Below are positions 35,570-44,595 of a stretch of DNA of 64,000 nt, one piece after another. The stretch spans positions 109,092-173,091 of the forward strand of contig NZ_JACOMF010000009.1 of NCBI RefSeq assembly GCF_014283215.1, in the 5' to 3' direction. The notes beneath the pieces are model-generated. The model was not told the origin of the DNA. It made no database searches and saw nothing but the letters and a program-made list of their open reading frames with translations. Source of the stretch: Siccirubricoccus deserti (GTDB lineage: Bacteria; Pseudomonadota; Alphaproteobacteria; Acetobacterales; Acetobacteraceae). Both the position numbers and the translations under genes were made by a program. Every line of letters begins with the position of its first letter. Position 1 is the first letter of the stretch.

Positions 35570-36550
35570 ATGGCGGTCTACACCGAAGTCACCGACGAAG
35601 CCCTGCGCGCCTTCCTGGCCGATTACCCGCTGGGGGAGCTGATTGCCTTCCGCGGCATCGCCGAAGGGGTCGAGAACTCCAATTACGCGCTGAAGACGAC
35701 CGCCGGGGACTTCATCCTGACGCTCTACGAACGCCGCGTTGACCCGGCGGAGCTGCCGTACTTCCTCGGGCTGATGGAGCATCTGGCGGGGCAGGGGCTG
35801 GCCTGCCCCCAGCCGGTGCAGGCCCGCGACGGTCAGGCGCTGCGCCGACTCGCCGGGCGACCGGCGGCGATCTGCACCTTCCTGCCCGGCGTCTGGCCGC
35901 GCCGGGTCCGGCCGGAGCATTGCGGCCCGCTGGGCGAGGCGCTGGCCCGGCTGCATGCGGCGGGGGCGGATTTCCCGGCAACCCGGCGCAATGCGCTCGG
36001 CCCGCCCGGCTGGGCGCCGCTGCTGGACCGCTGCCGCGCCGCGGGCGACGCGGTGCAGCCCGGGCTGGTGGCGCAGCTGGATGCCGCGCTGGCTGGCATC
36101 CTCGCCGCCTGGCCGAAGCCGGGTGCGCTGCCGGTCGGGCAGATCCACGCCGACCTCTTCCCCGACAACGTCTTCTTCCTGGACGGGCCCGACCGCCGGC
36201 CGGCGGTCTCCGGGCTGATCGACTTCTACTTCGCCTGCACCGACCTGCTGGCCTATGACATCGCCGTCTGCCTCAACGCCTGGTGCTTTGAGGCTGATGG
36301 CTCCTACAATGTGACAAAGGCGCATGCGCTGCTGACGGCCTACCAGCGGCTGCGGCCGCTTGGCGCGGCAGAGCGGGGCGCGCTGCCGGTGCTCTGCCGC
36401 GGCGCCGCGCTGCGCTTCCTGCTGACCCGGCTGCATGACTGGACGGCGACTCCGGCGGGGGCGCTGGTGACGCGGAAGGATCCGCTGGAGTACCTCCGCA
36501 AGCTGCGCTTCTTCAGCACCGCCGAAGGGCCCGCCGCCCTTGGCTTCTGA
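35570..36550 (+). CDS. thrB: Homoserine kinase (ThrB, choline kinase-like type)
   Basis: The 326-residue protein is the proteobacterial kinase-fold Thr[42 protein letters not shown], then the catalytic [12 protein letters not shown] and [22 protein letters not shown]. It phosphorylates homoserine in threonine synthesis. Its 3' end overlaps the rnhA start by 11 bases. The order ispH, thrB, rnhA is widely conserved in alphaproteobacteria and supports the call. Confidence 0.92.
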   Translation: MAVYTEVTDEALRAFLADYPLGELIAFRGIAEGVENSNYALKTTAGDFILTLYERRVDPAELPYFLGLMEHLAGQGLACPQPVQARDGQALRRLAGRPAAICTFLPGVWPRRVRPEHCGPLGEALARLHAAGADFPATRRNALGPPGWAPLLDRCRAAGDAVQPGLVAQLDAALAGILAAWPKPGALPVGQIHADLFPDNVFFLDGPDRRPAVSGLIDFYFACTDLLAYDIAVCLNAWCFEADGSYNVTKAHALLTAYQRLRPLGAAERGALPVLCRGAALRFLLTRLHDWTATPAGALVTRKDPLEYLRKLRFFSTAEGPAALGF

Positions 36551-36998
36551 CCCCGCGGCGGACCGTCCTTTGGTCGAGATCTGGACCGATGGCGGCTGCA
36601 AGCCCAACCCCGGCCCCGGTGGCTGGGCGGCGATCCTGCGCTTCGGCGAGGTGGAGAAGGAGCTTACCGGCAGCGACCTGGCCACCACCAACAACCGCAT
36701 GGAGCTGATCGCCGCCTGCGCCGCGCTTGAGGCGCTGAAGCGCCCATGCCGCGTCGTCCTGCACACCGACAGCGAATACGTCCGCAACGGTATCAGCCGC
36801 TGGATCAACGGCTGGGTTCGGAACAATTGGCGCAATGCGGCGAAGGACCCGGTGGCGAACATGGAGCTGTGGCAGCGGCTGCTGGCCGCGGCGAAGCCGC
36901 ATGAAGTCGATTGGCGCTGGGTGCGCGGCCATGCCGGCGACCCGATGAACGAGCGGGCGGACCGGCTGGCGACGGCGGCGCGGCTCAGCCTCGGGTAA
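36540..36998 (+). CDS. rnhA: Ribonuclease HI
   Basis: The 152-residue enzyme has the four catalytic carboxylates in [37 protein letters not shown] and NERADRLA, and GHAGDP near the end. It cleaves the RNA of RNA-DNA hybrids in replication and repair. It starts with TTG and overlaps thrB, so it is translationally coupled. It is a useful reference for the degenerate relative on the island at 63295-63777. Confidence 0.93.
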   Translation: MASDPAADRPLVEIWTDGGCKPNPGPGGWAAILRFGEVEKELTGSDLATTNNRMELIAACAALEALKRPCRVVLHTDSEYVRNGISRWINGWVRNNWRNAAKDPVANMELWQRLLAAAKPHEVDWRWVRGHAGDPMNERADRLATAARLSLG

Positions 36999-37078
36999 AG
37001 CCGGCCGGCGGCGCGTAGCACGCCGCGGCACCGTTGCTATGTGGCCTCCCAGAGATCCCACCAAACACCAGGAGGACC

Positions 37079-37492
37079 ATGGCCATGAAAGTCGTCCGTG
37101 CGGCCGATCGCGCCACCAAGCCCGCGCCCGCCAGCAATTTCACCGGCGTCGTCCTGCTGGATGAGGTGGTCACCGGCGTCGCACCTTCCCGGCTGCGCGC
37201 CAGCGTCGTCTCCTTCACCCCCGGCGCCCGCACCAACTGGCATTCGCATCCGGTGGGGCAGACGCTCTACTGACTCTCCGGCGTCGGCCGGGTGTAGCGG
37301 GAGGGCAAGCCGGTGCGGCAGCTGAACCCGGGCGACACCGTGCTGATCCCGCTGCAGGTGCGGCACTGGCATGGCGCTGCGCCGGACCGGCTGTTCGCCT
37401 ATCTCGCCATCTCGGAGAACGGCGAGAATGGCGAGGGCACGGCGTGGTTCGAGCCCGTGTCGGACAGGGACTACACCGCCACGCCGGCCTGA
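37079..37492 (+). pseudogene. Cupin-domain gene with two in-frame stop codons
   Basis: From the ATG at 37079 (aggagg upstream) the 138-codon frame keeps cupin coding all the way: TPGARTNWHSHPVGQTLY, LSGVGRV, REGKPVRQLNPGDTVLIPLQVRHWHGAAPDRLF and FEPVSDRDYTATPA. It is interrupted by TGA at 37271-37273 and TAG at 37295-37297. In related proteins the second position is usually Gln (CAG to TAG is a single change). No frameshift is present. It resembles the carboxymuconolactone-associated/quercetinase-like small cupins. It is probably a recently inactivated gene. Confidence 0.75.
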
Positions 37493-37540
37493 ACCTCGCC
37501 CCGGCGCCACCCTGCGCCGGGACCTGCACTCCAGGCGCGG

Positions 37541-39895
37541 TCAGCCCACCGCCGCCCGCCGCCGCGGCGCGGTCTGCACCACCGGCGCCAGTTCCGCCGC
37601 GCCGAAGGACGCCGCCCGCCGCTCCGCCGGTATTTCCCCGTACAGCGTGCTGCGCTGCTGCGGTACGCGGCCGATGGAGCGGATCAGCTCCTCCATCGCC
37701 TCGGGCGGGAACTCCTGGCCATGCTGGGTGCCGGCGGCGCGGCTGATGCTCTCGTTCATCAGCGTCCCGCCGAGGTCGTTGGCCCCGGCCCGCAGCGCCA
37801 GCGCCGCACCCTGCGGCCCCATCTTCACCCAACTGGTCTGGATGTTGGTGATATGCGGGTGCAGCACCAGCCGCGCGACGCTGTGCATCAGCAACGCCTC
37901 GCGGAAGGTCGGCCCCCTGCGCGCCTGGCCGCGCAGGTACATCGGCGCTTCCATATGGACGAAGGGCAGCGGCACAAATTCGGTAAAGCCGCCGCTCGCC
38001 GCCTGCTGGTCGCGCAGCGCCAGCAGGTGGCGCGCCCAATTCACCGGCCCTTCGACATGGCCGTACATGATGGTGGAGGTGGTGCGCAGCCCGAGCGCAT
38101 GGGCGGCCCGTGCCACCGCCATCCACTCCTCGGTGTTCACCTTGTCCGGGCAGATGATGGCGCGGATCTCATCGTCGAGGATTTCCGCCGCCGTTCCCGG
38201 CAGGGTGCCGAGCCCGGCCGCCTTCAGCCGCGCCAGGAACTCGCCGAGCGAGATGCCGAGCGTCGCCGCGCCCTGCGTCACCTCCAGCGGCGAGAAGGCG
38301 TGGATATGCATCCCCGGCACGGCGGCGCGGATCGCCTCGCAGATGCGGATGTAGGTCTCGCCGGTGTAGTCGGGATGGATGCCGCCCTGCAGGCACACCT
38401 CGGTCGCGCCGCGCGCCCAGGCTTCCTCGGCACGGCGGGTGATCTCGCCGAGGTCGAGGTCATAGGCCGGGCCGCGCAGCGCCTCATGCGTCTTGCCCTT
38501 GCTGAAAGCGCAGAACCGGCAGCGATAGGTGCAGATGTTGGTGTAGTTGATGTTGCGGTTGACCACATAGCGCACGGTGTCGCCGCTCACCGCCTGGCGC
38601 AGCGCATCCGCCGCCGCGGTCAGATGCGCCTGGTCGGCGTCGCGCGCGGCGAACAGCCGCATGATCTCCGGCGGGTCCAGCCGGTCGCCGCCCGCGGCGC
38701 GCTCCACCAGCCGGGCCAGCGCCGCATCGGCCCTTGCGATGCGCGGGGTGCGGATCGCCGGCGGCACCGTCTCCCCCGGCGACCAATTATCCTCGCGCGC
38801 GAAGCCCTCGGCGTCGCTCTCCTGGCGCAACCGGGTCGCCAGCGCCGGCACATGCCAGGCCTCCGGCGCACGGACATAGGCCGGGTAGCTCGGCAGCCGC
38901 TGGACCAGCACGCGCCCGGCCTCGGCGGTGCGGCGGGCCAGATCCTCCAGATGCGGCCAGGGCGCTTCCGGGTTCACATGGTCGATGGTGACCGGGGAGA
39001 CGCCGCCCCAGTCATTCAGCCCGGCATCGACCAGCTTCTGGTAGACCCCCGGCGAGAGGTTGGGCGGCGCCTGGATGTTCATCGCCGGCCCCAGCACCAG
39101 CCGCGCCACGGCGATGGTCCAGAGCAGGTCGTCCAGGTCGGGCTCCTCCGCACCGGCCCGCTTGGTGCCGGGCTTGGCGCGGAAATTCTGGATGATGACT
39201 TCCTGGATATGGCCGTATTCGGCGTGCAGGGCGGCGATGGCCCGCAGCGCGTCCAGCCGTTCCGCGCGGGTCTCGCCGATGCCGATCAGGATGCCGGTGG
39301 TGAAGGGCACCCGCAGTTCGCCGGCCAGGCGCAGCATTTCCAGCCGTGCCGCCGGGTGCTTGTCCGGGCTGCCGTAATGCACCCCACCGGGCTCGCAGAG
39401 CCTGGTGCTGGTGCTTTCCAGCATGATGCCCTGGCTGGCCGTCACTTCCCGCAACGCAGCGATCTCGTCACGCGTCATCACCCCAGGGTTGGCGTGGGGC
39501 AGCAGGCTGGTCTCCTTCAGCACCAGCGCGCACATCGCCCGCAGGTAGTCGATGGTGGTGGCGTATCCCAAGGAGGCCAGCGCCTCCCGCGCCTGGTCCC
39601 AGCGCAGTTCTGGCTTGTCGCCCAGGGTGAACAGTGCCTCGGTGCAGCCGGCGGCGGCACCGGCGCGGGCGATCGCCAGCACCTCCTCCGGCGAGAGGAA
39701 GGGCGCGCGGCCGGGCCGTGGCTTCTCGGCGAAGGTGCAGTAATGGCAGACGTCGCGACAGAGCTTCGTCAGCGGAATGAACACCTTGCGCGAATAGCTG
39801 ATGACCCGGCCGTGGCCGGCGTCGCGCAGCGCCGCCGCCTCGGCCATCAGCCCGGCCAGCGACCTATCCAGAAGCCGATCCTGCACCGCTTCCAT
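37541..39895 (-). CDS. fbiC: FO synthase, two-domain fusion (F420 biosynthesis)
   Basis: The 784-residue protein contains two radical-SAM halves. The first (CofG-like) has FIPLTKLCRDVCHYCTFAE with Cx3Cx2C. The second (CofH-like, from about residue 420) has INYTNICTYRCRFCAFSKGKTHEALRG, also Cx3Cx2C. This is the fused FbiC layout typical of actinobacteria. It makes the deazaflavin FO, the chromophore of cofactor F420, from tyrosine and a flavin-pathway intermediate. The ATG at 39895 follows aggga. Two F420-type oxidoreductases start divergently next door, which supports F420 use. No other F420 synthesis genes are in the window. Confidence 0.92.
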   Translation of the reverse strand: MEAVQDRLLDRSLAGLMAEAAALRDAGHGRVISYSRKVFIPLTKLCRDVCHYCTFAEKPRPGRAPFLSPEEVLAIARAGAAAGCTEALFTLGDKPELRWDQAREALASLGYATTIDYLRAMCALVLKETSLLPHANPGVMTRDEIAALREVTASQGIMLESTSTRLCEPGGVHYGSPDKHPAARLEMLRLAGELRVPFTTGILIGIGETRAERLDALRAIAALHAEYGHIQEVIIQNFRAKPGTKRAGAEEPDLDDLLWTIAVARLVLGPAMNIQAPPNLSPGVYQKLVDAGLNDWGGVSPVTIDHVNPEAPWPHLEDLARRTAEAGRVLVQRLPSYPAYVRAPEAWHVPALATRLRQESDAEGFAREDNWSPGETVPPAIRTPRIARADAALARLVERAAGGDRLDPPEIMRLFAARDADQAHLTAAADALRQAVSGDTVRYVVNRNINYTNICTYRCRFCAFSKGKTHEALRGPAYDLDLGEITRRAEEAWARGATEVCLQGGIHPDYTGETYIRICEAIRAAVPGMHIHAFSPLEVTQGAATLGISLGEFLARLKAAGLGTLPGTAAEILDDEIRAIICPDKVNTEEWMAVARAAHALGLRTTSTIMYGHVEGPVNWARHLLALRDQQAASGGFTEFVPLPFVHMEAPMYLRGQARRGPTFREALLMHSVARLVLHPHITNIQTSWVKMGPQGAALALRAGANDLGGTLMNESISRAAGTQHGQEFPPEAMEELIRSIGRVPQQRSTLYGEIPAERRAASFGAAELAPVVQTAPRRRAAVG

Positions 39896-40114
39896 ATCCC
39901 TGTATTCCTCCGCCCGCTCGCGCGGGCTGCGGCGGAATGCGTCATGCCTGAACGCCGATCCGCTGCAGCCTGTGATTTGCAGAGCCGACCGACCCTCCGG
40001 GCATCCAAGCCTCCCGGCGATCCGCTCCAGCCCTTGCCCGCCCTCCCGGGAGGCCGCATCGTGTGGCAGAGCCCGGCGGGATGCAATGCGCGCGGCAGAG
40101 GAGGAAAGTCCACC
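39896..40114. promoter_or_regulatory. Shared promoter region of fbiC and the LLM gene pair
   Basis: About 220 bases between divergent starts with no protein-like frame. It contains a CTCCCGGGAG palindrome at about 40047-40056 and other short GC-rich inverted repeats. Promoters of both operons must lie here. I cannot fix -35/-10 boxes. Confidence 0.4.
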
Positions 40115-41068
40115 ATGCAGATCGGCTTCAGCGCACCGTCCGGCGGCCCGATGTCGCTGCCCGGTCCCCTTACCCGCATCGTCCAGGAAGCCGAGGCCAT
40201 GGGCTTCGACTACGCCACCATCAGCGACCATGTGGTCATCCCGAAGGCCATCCAGGCCAAATACCCCTATACGGACAGCGGCGAATTCCCCGCCTCCTCC
40301 CGCGGGGAGCGGCAGGAGCAGCTGACCGAGGTGGCCTTCCTCGCCGCCAAGACGAAGACGCTGCGGCTGGTGACCTCGGTGACGGTGGTGCCGCACCGGC
40401 CGGCGGTGCTGCTGGCGAAGATGCTCTCGACCATCGATGTGCTGTCGGAAGGGCGGCTGACCCTTGGCATCGGCGCCGGCTGGCTGCAGGAGGAATTCGA
40501 GGCGCTGCAGCTGCCGGATTTCGCCGCCCGCGGCCGGGTGACCGACGAGTACATCATGGCCTGCAAGGCGCTGTGGACCCAGGCGGAGCCGAGCTTCGCC
40601 GGCGAGCATGTCCGCTTCGGCAATATCAGCTTCGAGCCGAAGCCGGTGCAGAAGCCCCACCCGCCGATCTGGGTTGGCGGCGAGAGCGGCCCGGCGCTGC
40701 GCCGCACCGCCCGGCTGGGCGATGGCTGGTACCCGATCGGCACCAACCCCGCCTTCCCGATGGACAGCCTGGCGCGCTACCAGGCCGGCATCACGAAGCT
40801 GCGCAAGCTGGTGACCGAGGCCGGGCGCGACCCCGCCGACGTCGCCCTCGCGCTCCGCGTCCAGCGCTTCGGGCCGGAGCTGCCGGCCAAGGCGGGCGAC
40901 GGCGAGCGGCGGCTGTTCTCCGGCAGCGCCGAGGATATCGCGGCCGACCTGCGCACGCTGAAATCCCTCGGCGTCGCCGCGGTCGACCTCAACTTCCCCG
41001 GCAATGATGCGACGGCGGTGCTCGGCGCCCTGCGCCGTTTTGCCGACACCGTCCTGACGAAAGTGTAA
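40115..41068 (+). CDS. LLM-class F420-type oxidoreductase (TIGR03619-like)
   Basis: The 317-residue TIM-barrel protein has the features of the luciferase-like F420-dependent group: IVQEAEAMGFDYATISDHVVIP, LVTSVTVVPHRPAVLLAKMLSTIDVLSEGRLTLGIGAGWLQEEFEAL and HPPIWVGGESGPALRRTARLGDGWYP. A strong gaggaggaaag site precedes the ATG. It is divergent from fbiC and 4 bases from the next LLM gene, so the three are likely one functional unit. The cofactor could be FMN instead, and the substrate is unknown. Confidence 0.87.
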   Translation: MQIGFSAPSGGPMSLPGPLTRIVQEAEAMGFDYATISDHVVIPKAIQAKYPYTDSGEFPASSRGERQEQLTEVAFLAAKTKTLRLVTSVTVVPHRPAVLLAKMLSTIDVLSEGRLTLGIGAGWLQEEFEALQLPDFAARGRVTDEYIMACKALWTQAEPSFAGEHVRFGNISFEPKPVQKPHPPIWVGGESGPALRRTARLGDGWYPIGTNPAFPMDSLARYQAGITKLRKLVTEAGRDPADVALALRVQRFGPELPAKAGDGERRLFSGSAEDIAADLRTLKSLGVAAVDLNFPGNDATAVLGALRRFADTVLTKV

Positions 41069-41072
41069 TCCC

Positions 41073-42101
41073 ATGAAGCTCGGCATTACCCTCGGCATGA
41101 ACGCCGGCATCGACATGGAACTGGTGCTGGAGGCGGAGCGGCTCGGCTTCGACAGCGTCTGGTGCGGCGAGGCCTATGGCAGCGACGCGGTCAGCCCGGT
41201 CGCCTGGGTGCTGGCACGGACCACGCGCATCAAGGCCGGCACCGGCATATTGCAGATGCCGGCGCGCACCCCGACCTGCGCGGCGATGACGGCGATGACC
41301 TTGCAATCCCTCTCGGGCGACCGCTTCCTCTGCGGCATCGGACCCTCCGGGCCGCAGGTGGTGGAAGGCTGGCACGGCACCGCCTATGGCAAGCCGATCG
41401 AGCGGACCCGCGAGTACATCTCGATCATCAAGACGATCATCGCCCGGGAGGCACCGCTGGTGCACAAGGGCGAGCATTACTCCATCCCCTATGACGGGCC
41501 GGATGCGACCGGGCTCGGCAAGCCGCTGAAGAGCATCATCCACGGCAAGCCGATGAAGTTCTACACCGCCTCCATCACCCCGGGCGGGATGCGCCTCTCG
41601 GGCGAAATCGCCGACGGCAACCTGCCGATCTTCATGTCGCCGGAAGGTGCCGGGGCGGTGCTGAAGCCGACCCTCGAAGGTCGCGCCAAGGCAGGGCGCC
41701 CGGCGGACCTCGGCGACTACGACATCGCCCCCTACACCAAGATCCGCGTCGGGCCGGATGTGCAGGCCTGCCGGGATGCGGTGAAGCCGGAGCTTGCGCT
41801 TTACATCGGCGGTATGGGCGCGCGGGGGAAGAATTTCTACAACGACTACTGCAAGCGGCTTGGCTACCCGGATGCGGCGGTGGCGATCCAGGACCTCTAC
41901 CTCGCCGGCAAGAAGAAGGAGGCGGCGGCGGCGGTGCCGGATGCGCTGGTGGACCAGATCGCACTGGTCGGTCCCGCCGACCGTATCCGCGGCCGGCTGC
42001 AGGATTGGAAGGCGGTGGCGAAGGAGGGCAAGGTCGGCACGCTGGTGCTGACCGGCGCCACGACCGAGGCGCTGCGGGTGGCGGCGGAGGCGGTGCTTTA
42101 G
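41073..42101 (+). CDS. LLM-class oxidoreductase (methylenetetrahydromethanopterin reductase-like)
   Basis: The 342-residue protein has the luciferase-like fold: MKLGITLGMNAGIDMELVLEAERLGFDSVWCGEAYGSDAVSPVAWVLARTTRIKAGTGILQMPARTPTCAAMTA, then SGDRFLCGIGPSGPQVVEGWHG. This arrangement is close to F420-dependent Mer-like enzymes. It lies 4 bases after the preceding LLM gene, so the two are co-transcribed. It probably transfers hydride from F420H2 to an unknown compound. Confidence 0.87.
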   Translation: MKLGITLGMNAGIDMELVLEAERLGFDSVWCGEAYGSDAVSPVAWVLARTTRIKAGTGILQMPARTPTCAAMTAMTLQSLSGDRFLCGIGPSGPQVVEGWHGTAYGKPIERTREYISIIKTIIAREAPLVHKGEHYSIPYDGPDATGLGKPLKSIIHGKPMKFYTASITPGGMRLSGEIADGNLPIFMSPEGAGAVLKPTLEGRAKAGRPADLGDYDIAPYTKIRVGPDVQACRDAVKPELALYIGGMGARGKNFYNDYCKRLGYPDAAVAIQDLYLAGKKKEAAAAVPDALVDQIALVGPADRIRGRLQDWKAVAKEGKVGTLVLTGATTEALRVAAEAVL

Positions 42102-42128
42102 CTGCGGAGAAAAGCGGCGCGCCGCCAT

Positions 42129-42217
42129 TCCCGTCATGCGCGGGCCTGACCCGCGCGTCCGGATATTCAGCAAGATCAGCCGATCAGGGATGGCCGGGCC
42201 AAGCCTGGCCGTGACGA
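42129..42217 (+). repeat. Alphaproteobacterial palindromic repeat (TCATGCGCGG type), copy 2
   Basis: TCATGCGCGGGCCTGACCCG with GCGCGTCC, then ATGGCCGGGCCAAGCCTGG and CCGTGACGAGG. It parallels copy 1 at 32345-32428 in layout and spacing. It lies after the stop of the LLM gene and before the convergent LLM gene, where it can fold on either strand. Confidence 0.7.
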
Positions 42218-42365
42218 GGAGGTGGCGGTCAGGAGCGTTGCCTGCGCTTTTCCGCAGCCAGCTCAAGCCCGATCGCGGTAGCACAAGGCGGTCAGGCTTC
42301 AGCCCTGCCGAATAAGGGCGGGTACTTGCCGTGATCCAGCGACCGCGGCACCTGATTCCGCGACC

Positions 42366-43511
42366 TCACTCCGCCGCGACCGGCCCGCGCAACCCGGCGC
42401 GCTCCAGCCGCGGCAGCACTTCCTGCACGAAGTACGGGATCTCCTTCAGATAATCGAGGAAGGCGATGGAGGTGCCCGCGAGGCCCGCCTCGCTCATCGC
42501 CGCCAGCTCGGCGGCGATGTCGTCGGGCGTGCCGACCAGCGGGAAGGCGCCGGGATAGCCGCCGGCATAGCGCTTGCCGGTCGCCAGGTGGAAGCGGTTG
42601 TCGAAGAGTCGGGCGATGGTGCCCTGGCCGCTGCCGACCGTGGTGCCGCGCATCCGGCGGTAATACTCCTGGCCCTCCTCATCGGCCATCTCCTCGGCGA
42701 AGTAGTGGAAGAATTCCTCCGCCTCACGCCGGGTCGGGCGGCAGACCACATGCGACATGGTGAAGACCGAGATGCTGCGGCCCCGCGCCGCCATATAAGC
42801 GCGGATATCGCCGAGCACGCCAGGAATCTGCGCCAGCTGGGTCAGGTTGGTGAAGAGTACGTCGGCGGCCTGGGCGGCGAAGTCGCGGCCCTTGGGCGAG
42901 AAGCCGGCGGACATCACCGCCGGCCAGGGGCGCTGGATGGACAGCGGATCCGTCTGCAGCCGCTTCAGCTTGAAGAAGCGGCCATCCCAGTCGAATTCCG
43001 GCCCGCCGGCCAGCAGCTTCGACCAGATCTGGAACCACTCCAGCCCATGGTCGTAGCGGGCGTCCTGATCGATGGTGACGCCGTGGAGGTCGAACTCCTC
43101 CTGGTTCCAGCCGCAGACGATGTTCAGCCCGGCGCGGCCATTGGTCACATGGTCGATCGTCGCCATGGCCTTGGCGGCGAAGGCCGGGGTGACCAGCGGC
43201 ACATGCACGGTGCAGAAGATGGCGATGCGCCGGGTCAGCGCGCCCAGTGCCGCGCCATGGGTCAGGGTCTCGAAGGACCGGCCATAGATCTTCGCCTTGC
43301 CCTGATAGGCGCGCCACTTGGCCACCGGCAGGATGAATTCCAGCCCGGCATCGTCGGCGATGCGGGTCATGGCGGCGATATCGGCCCATTCCGCCTTCCA
43401 GCGGTCCGGGGCCAGGCTCATGGTCAGGCCGCCGTCGCAATTGGCGCTGAAGATGCCCAGCTTGAACCGGTTCGGCCCGAACAGCGGGTTGCGGCGGCGG
43501 TCGGTTTCCAT
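42366..43511 (-). CDS. LLM-class flavin-dependent monooxygenase (RutA/SfnG-like)
   Basis: The 381-residue protein has NRFKLGIFSANCDGGLTMS near the N-terminus and FILPVAKWRAYQGKAKIYG. NIVCGWNQEEFDLHGV and FSPKGRDFAAQAADVLFTNL are shared with two-component FMNH2-dependent monooxygenases such as RutA and SfnG. It differs from the F420-type relatives around it. It would need reduced FMN from a reductase, and none is adjacent. The possible substrates include pyrimidines, sulfones or sulfonates. It is the downstream gene of a minus-strand pair with the next LLM gene. Confidence 0.83.
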   Translation of the reverse strand: METDRRRNPLFGPNRFKLGIFSANCDGGLTMSLAPDRWKAEWADIAAMTRIADDAGLEFILPVAKWRAYQGKAKIYGRSFETLTHGAALGALTRRIAIFCTVHVPLVTPAFAAKAMATIDHVTNGRAGLNIVCGWNQEEFDLHGVTIDQDARYDHGLEWFQIWSKLLAGGPEFDWDGRFFKLKRLQTDPLSIQRPWPAVMSAGFSPKGRDFAAQAADVLFTNLTQLAQIPGVLGDIRAYMAARGRSISVFTMSHVVCRPTRREAEEFFHYFAEEMADEEGQEYYRRMRGTTVGSGQGTIARLFDNRFHLATGKRYAGGYPGAFPLVGTPDDIAAELAAMSEAGLAGTSIAFLDYLKEIPYFVQEVLPRLERAGLRGPVAAE

Positions 43512-43619
43512 GGCGTCCTCCAGCTTGGCTGGCGCAGAAGGCAGCGGTCGGCGGCGAAAAAGCCGCGCGCGAAAAGCACTCTCGCCGGCGCCGCCATGTC
43601 AGGAAGCGGCGATGAACCG

Positions 43620-44471
43620 CTAGCCCAGCCGCCGGATCAGCTCCGCCCAACGGTCGAGTTGCGGCAGGATCACATCCGCCTTCGCCGCCTCCAGGCTGAG
43701 CACCACCCGCTGCACGCCCAGGTCGCGGTCGGCGCAGAGCGCATCGTATTCCTCCTTCGCCCCCCAGATGGTGATCGGCAGTTCGGCCGGGTCGCGCCCC
43801 GCCTCCTGCGCCATCTGCCGGAATTGCGGGATGAAGGCCGCCACATCCGGGTAGTGCGGCCGCGCCCGATGCGGCAGCCAGCCATTGCCGTAGCGGATCG
43901 CCCGCCGCGCGCCATGCGGAAAGGAGCCGCCGACGATCACCGGCGGGTGCGGCTTCTGCACCGGCTTCGGCCAGGTCATCATCGGGTCGAAATTGACGAA
44001 TTCGCCGTGGTACTCGGGCTTCGGCTTCGTCCAGATCGCCCGCATCGCCTCGATCCGTTCGCGCGCCAGCTTGTGCCGGCTCTCGAATATGGTGCCGTGA
44101 TCCTCGATCTCGTCGCGGTTCCAGCCATTGCCGACGCCGAACAGGAAGCGGCCACCCGAAAGCAGGTCCAGCGAAGCGACGGTCTTGGCGGTCTGGATCG
44201 GATCGCGCTGCACCACCAGACAGATGCCGGTGCCGACCAGCAGGGTCTTCGTCGCCATCGCCGCCGCGGTCAGCGAGACGAAGGGATCCATCACGTCGTA
44301 GTACATCTTCGGCAGCTCGCCGCCGCTTGGCCAGGGCGATTTCCGGCTGAGCGGGATGTGCGAATGCTCCGGCGCCCAGAGGCTGTCGAAGCCACGGTCC
44401 TCCGCCGCGCGCGCCAGCTCATCCGGGCGCATCGAGTAGTCGGTGAAGAACATCGCCAGGCCGATCTTCAT
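43620..44471 (-). CDS. LLM-class F420-type oxidoreductase (TIGR03619-like)
   Basis: The 283-residue barrel protein has MKIGLAMFFTDYSMRPDELARAAEDRGFDSLWAPEHSHIP, VGTGICLVVQRDPIQTAKTVASLDLLSGGRFLFGVGNGWNRDEIEDHG and HPPVIVGGSFPHGARRAIRYGNGWLP. It belongs to the same subgroup as the gene at 40115. The start at 44471 has ggggagacgg upstream. It is divergent from the thiolase-like gene and upstream of the RutA/SfnG-like gene on the same strand. Substrate unknown. Confidence 0.86.
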   Translation of the reverse strand: MKIGLAMFFTDYSMRPDELARAAEDRGFDSLWAPEHSHIPLSRKSPWPSGGELPKMYYDVMDPFVSLTAAAMATKTLLVGTGICLVVQRDPIQTAKTVASLDLLSGGRFLFGVGNGWNRDEIEDHGTIFESRHKLARERIEAMRAIWTKPKPEYHGEFVNFDPMMTWPKPVQKPHPPVIVGGSFPHGARRAIRYGNGWLPHRARPHYPDVAAFIPQFRQMAQEAGRDPAELPITIWGAKEEYDALCADRDLGVQRVVLSLEAAKADVILPQLDRWAELIRRLG

Positions 44472-44595
44472 GGTCCGTCTCCCCAGTCTTTCGCCGATGG
44501 TGGCACGATCCCGCCGCCATGGACAAACCGTCCCGGCCGGGCTTGGCTTGCCGCAGGCCACCGGGGGCAGCGCTGGCGGCACGGGAGAGTTGAGC

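Noticed and set aside
37721..41068. Plus-strand open frame of 1115 codons across fbiC and the LLM gene
   Set aside because: Its first two thirds are antisense shadow of fbiC. Only the end, from 40115, is a real gene.
39896..41116. N-terminal extension of fbiC on the minus strand
   Set aside because: The extension is antisense to an LLM gene and not protein-like; the radical-SAM part starts at 39895.
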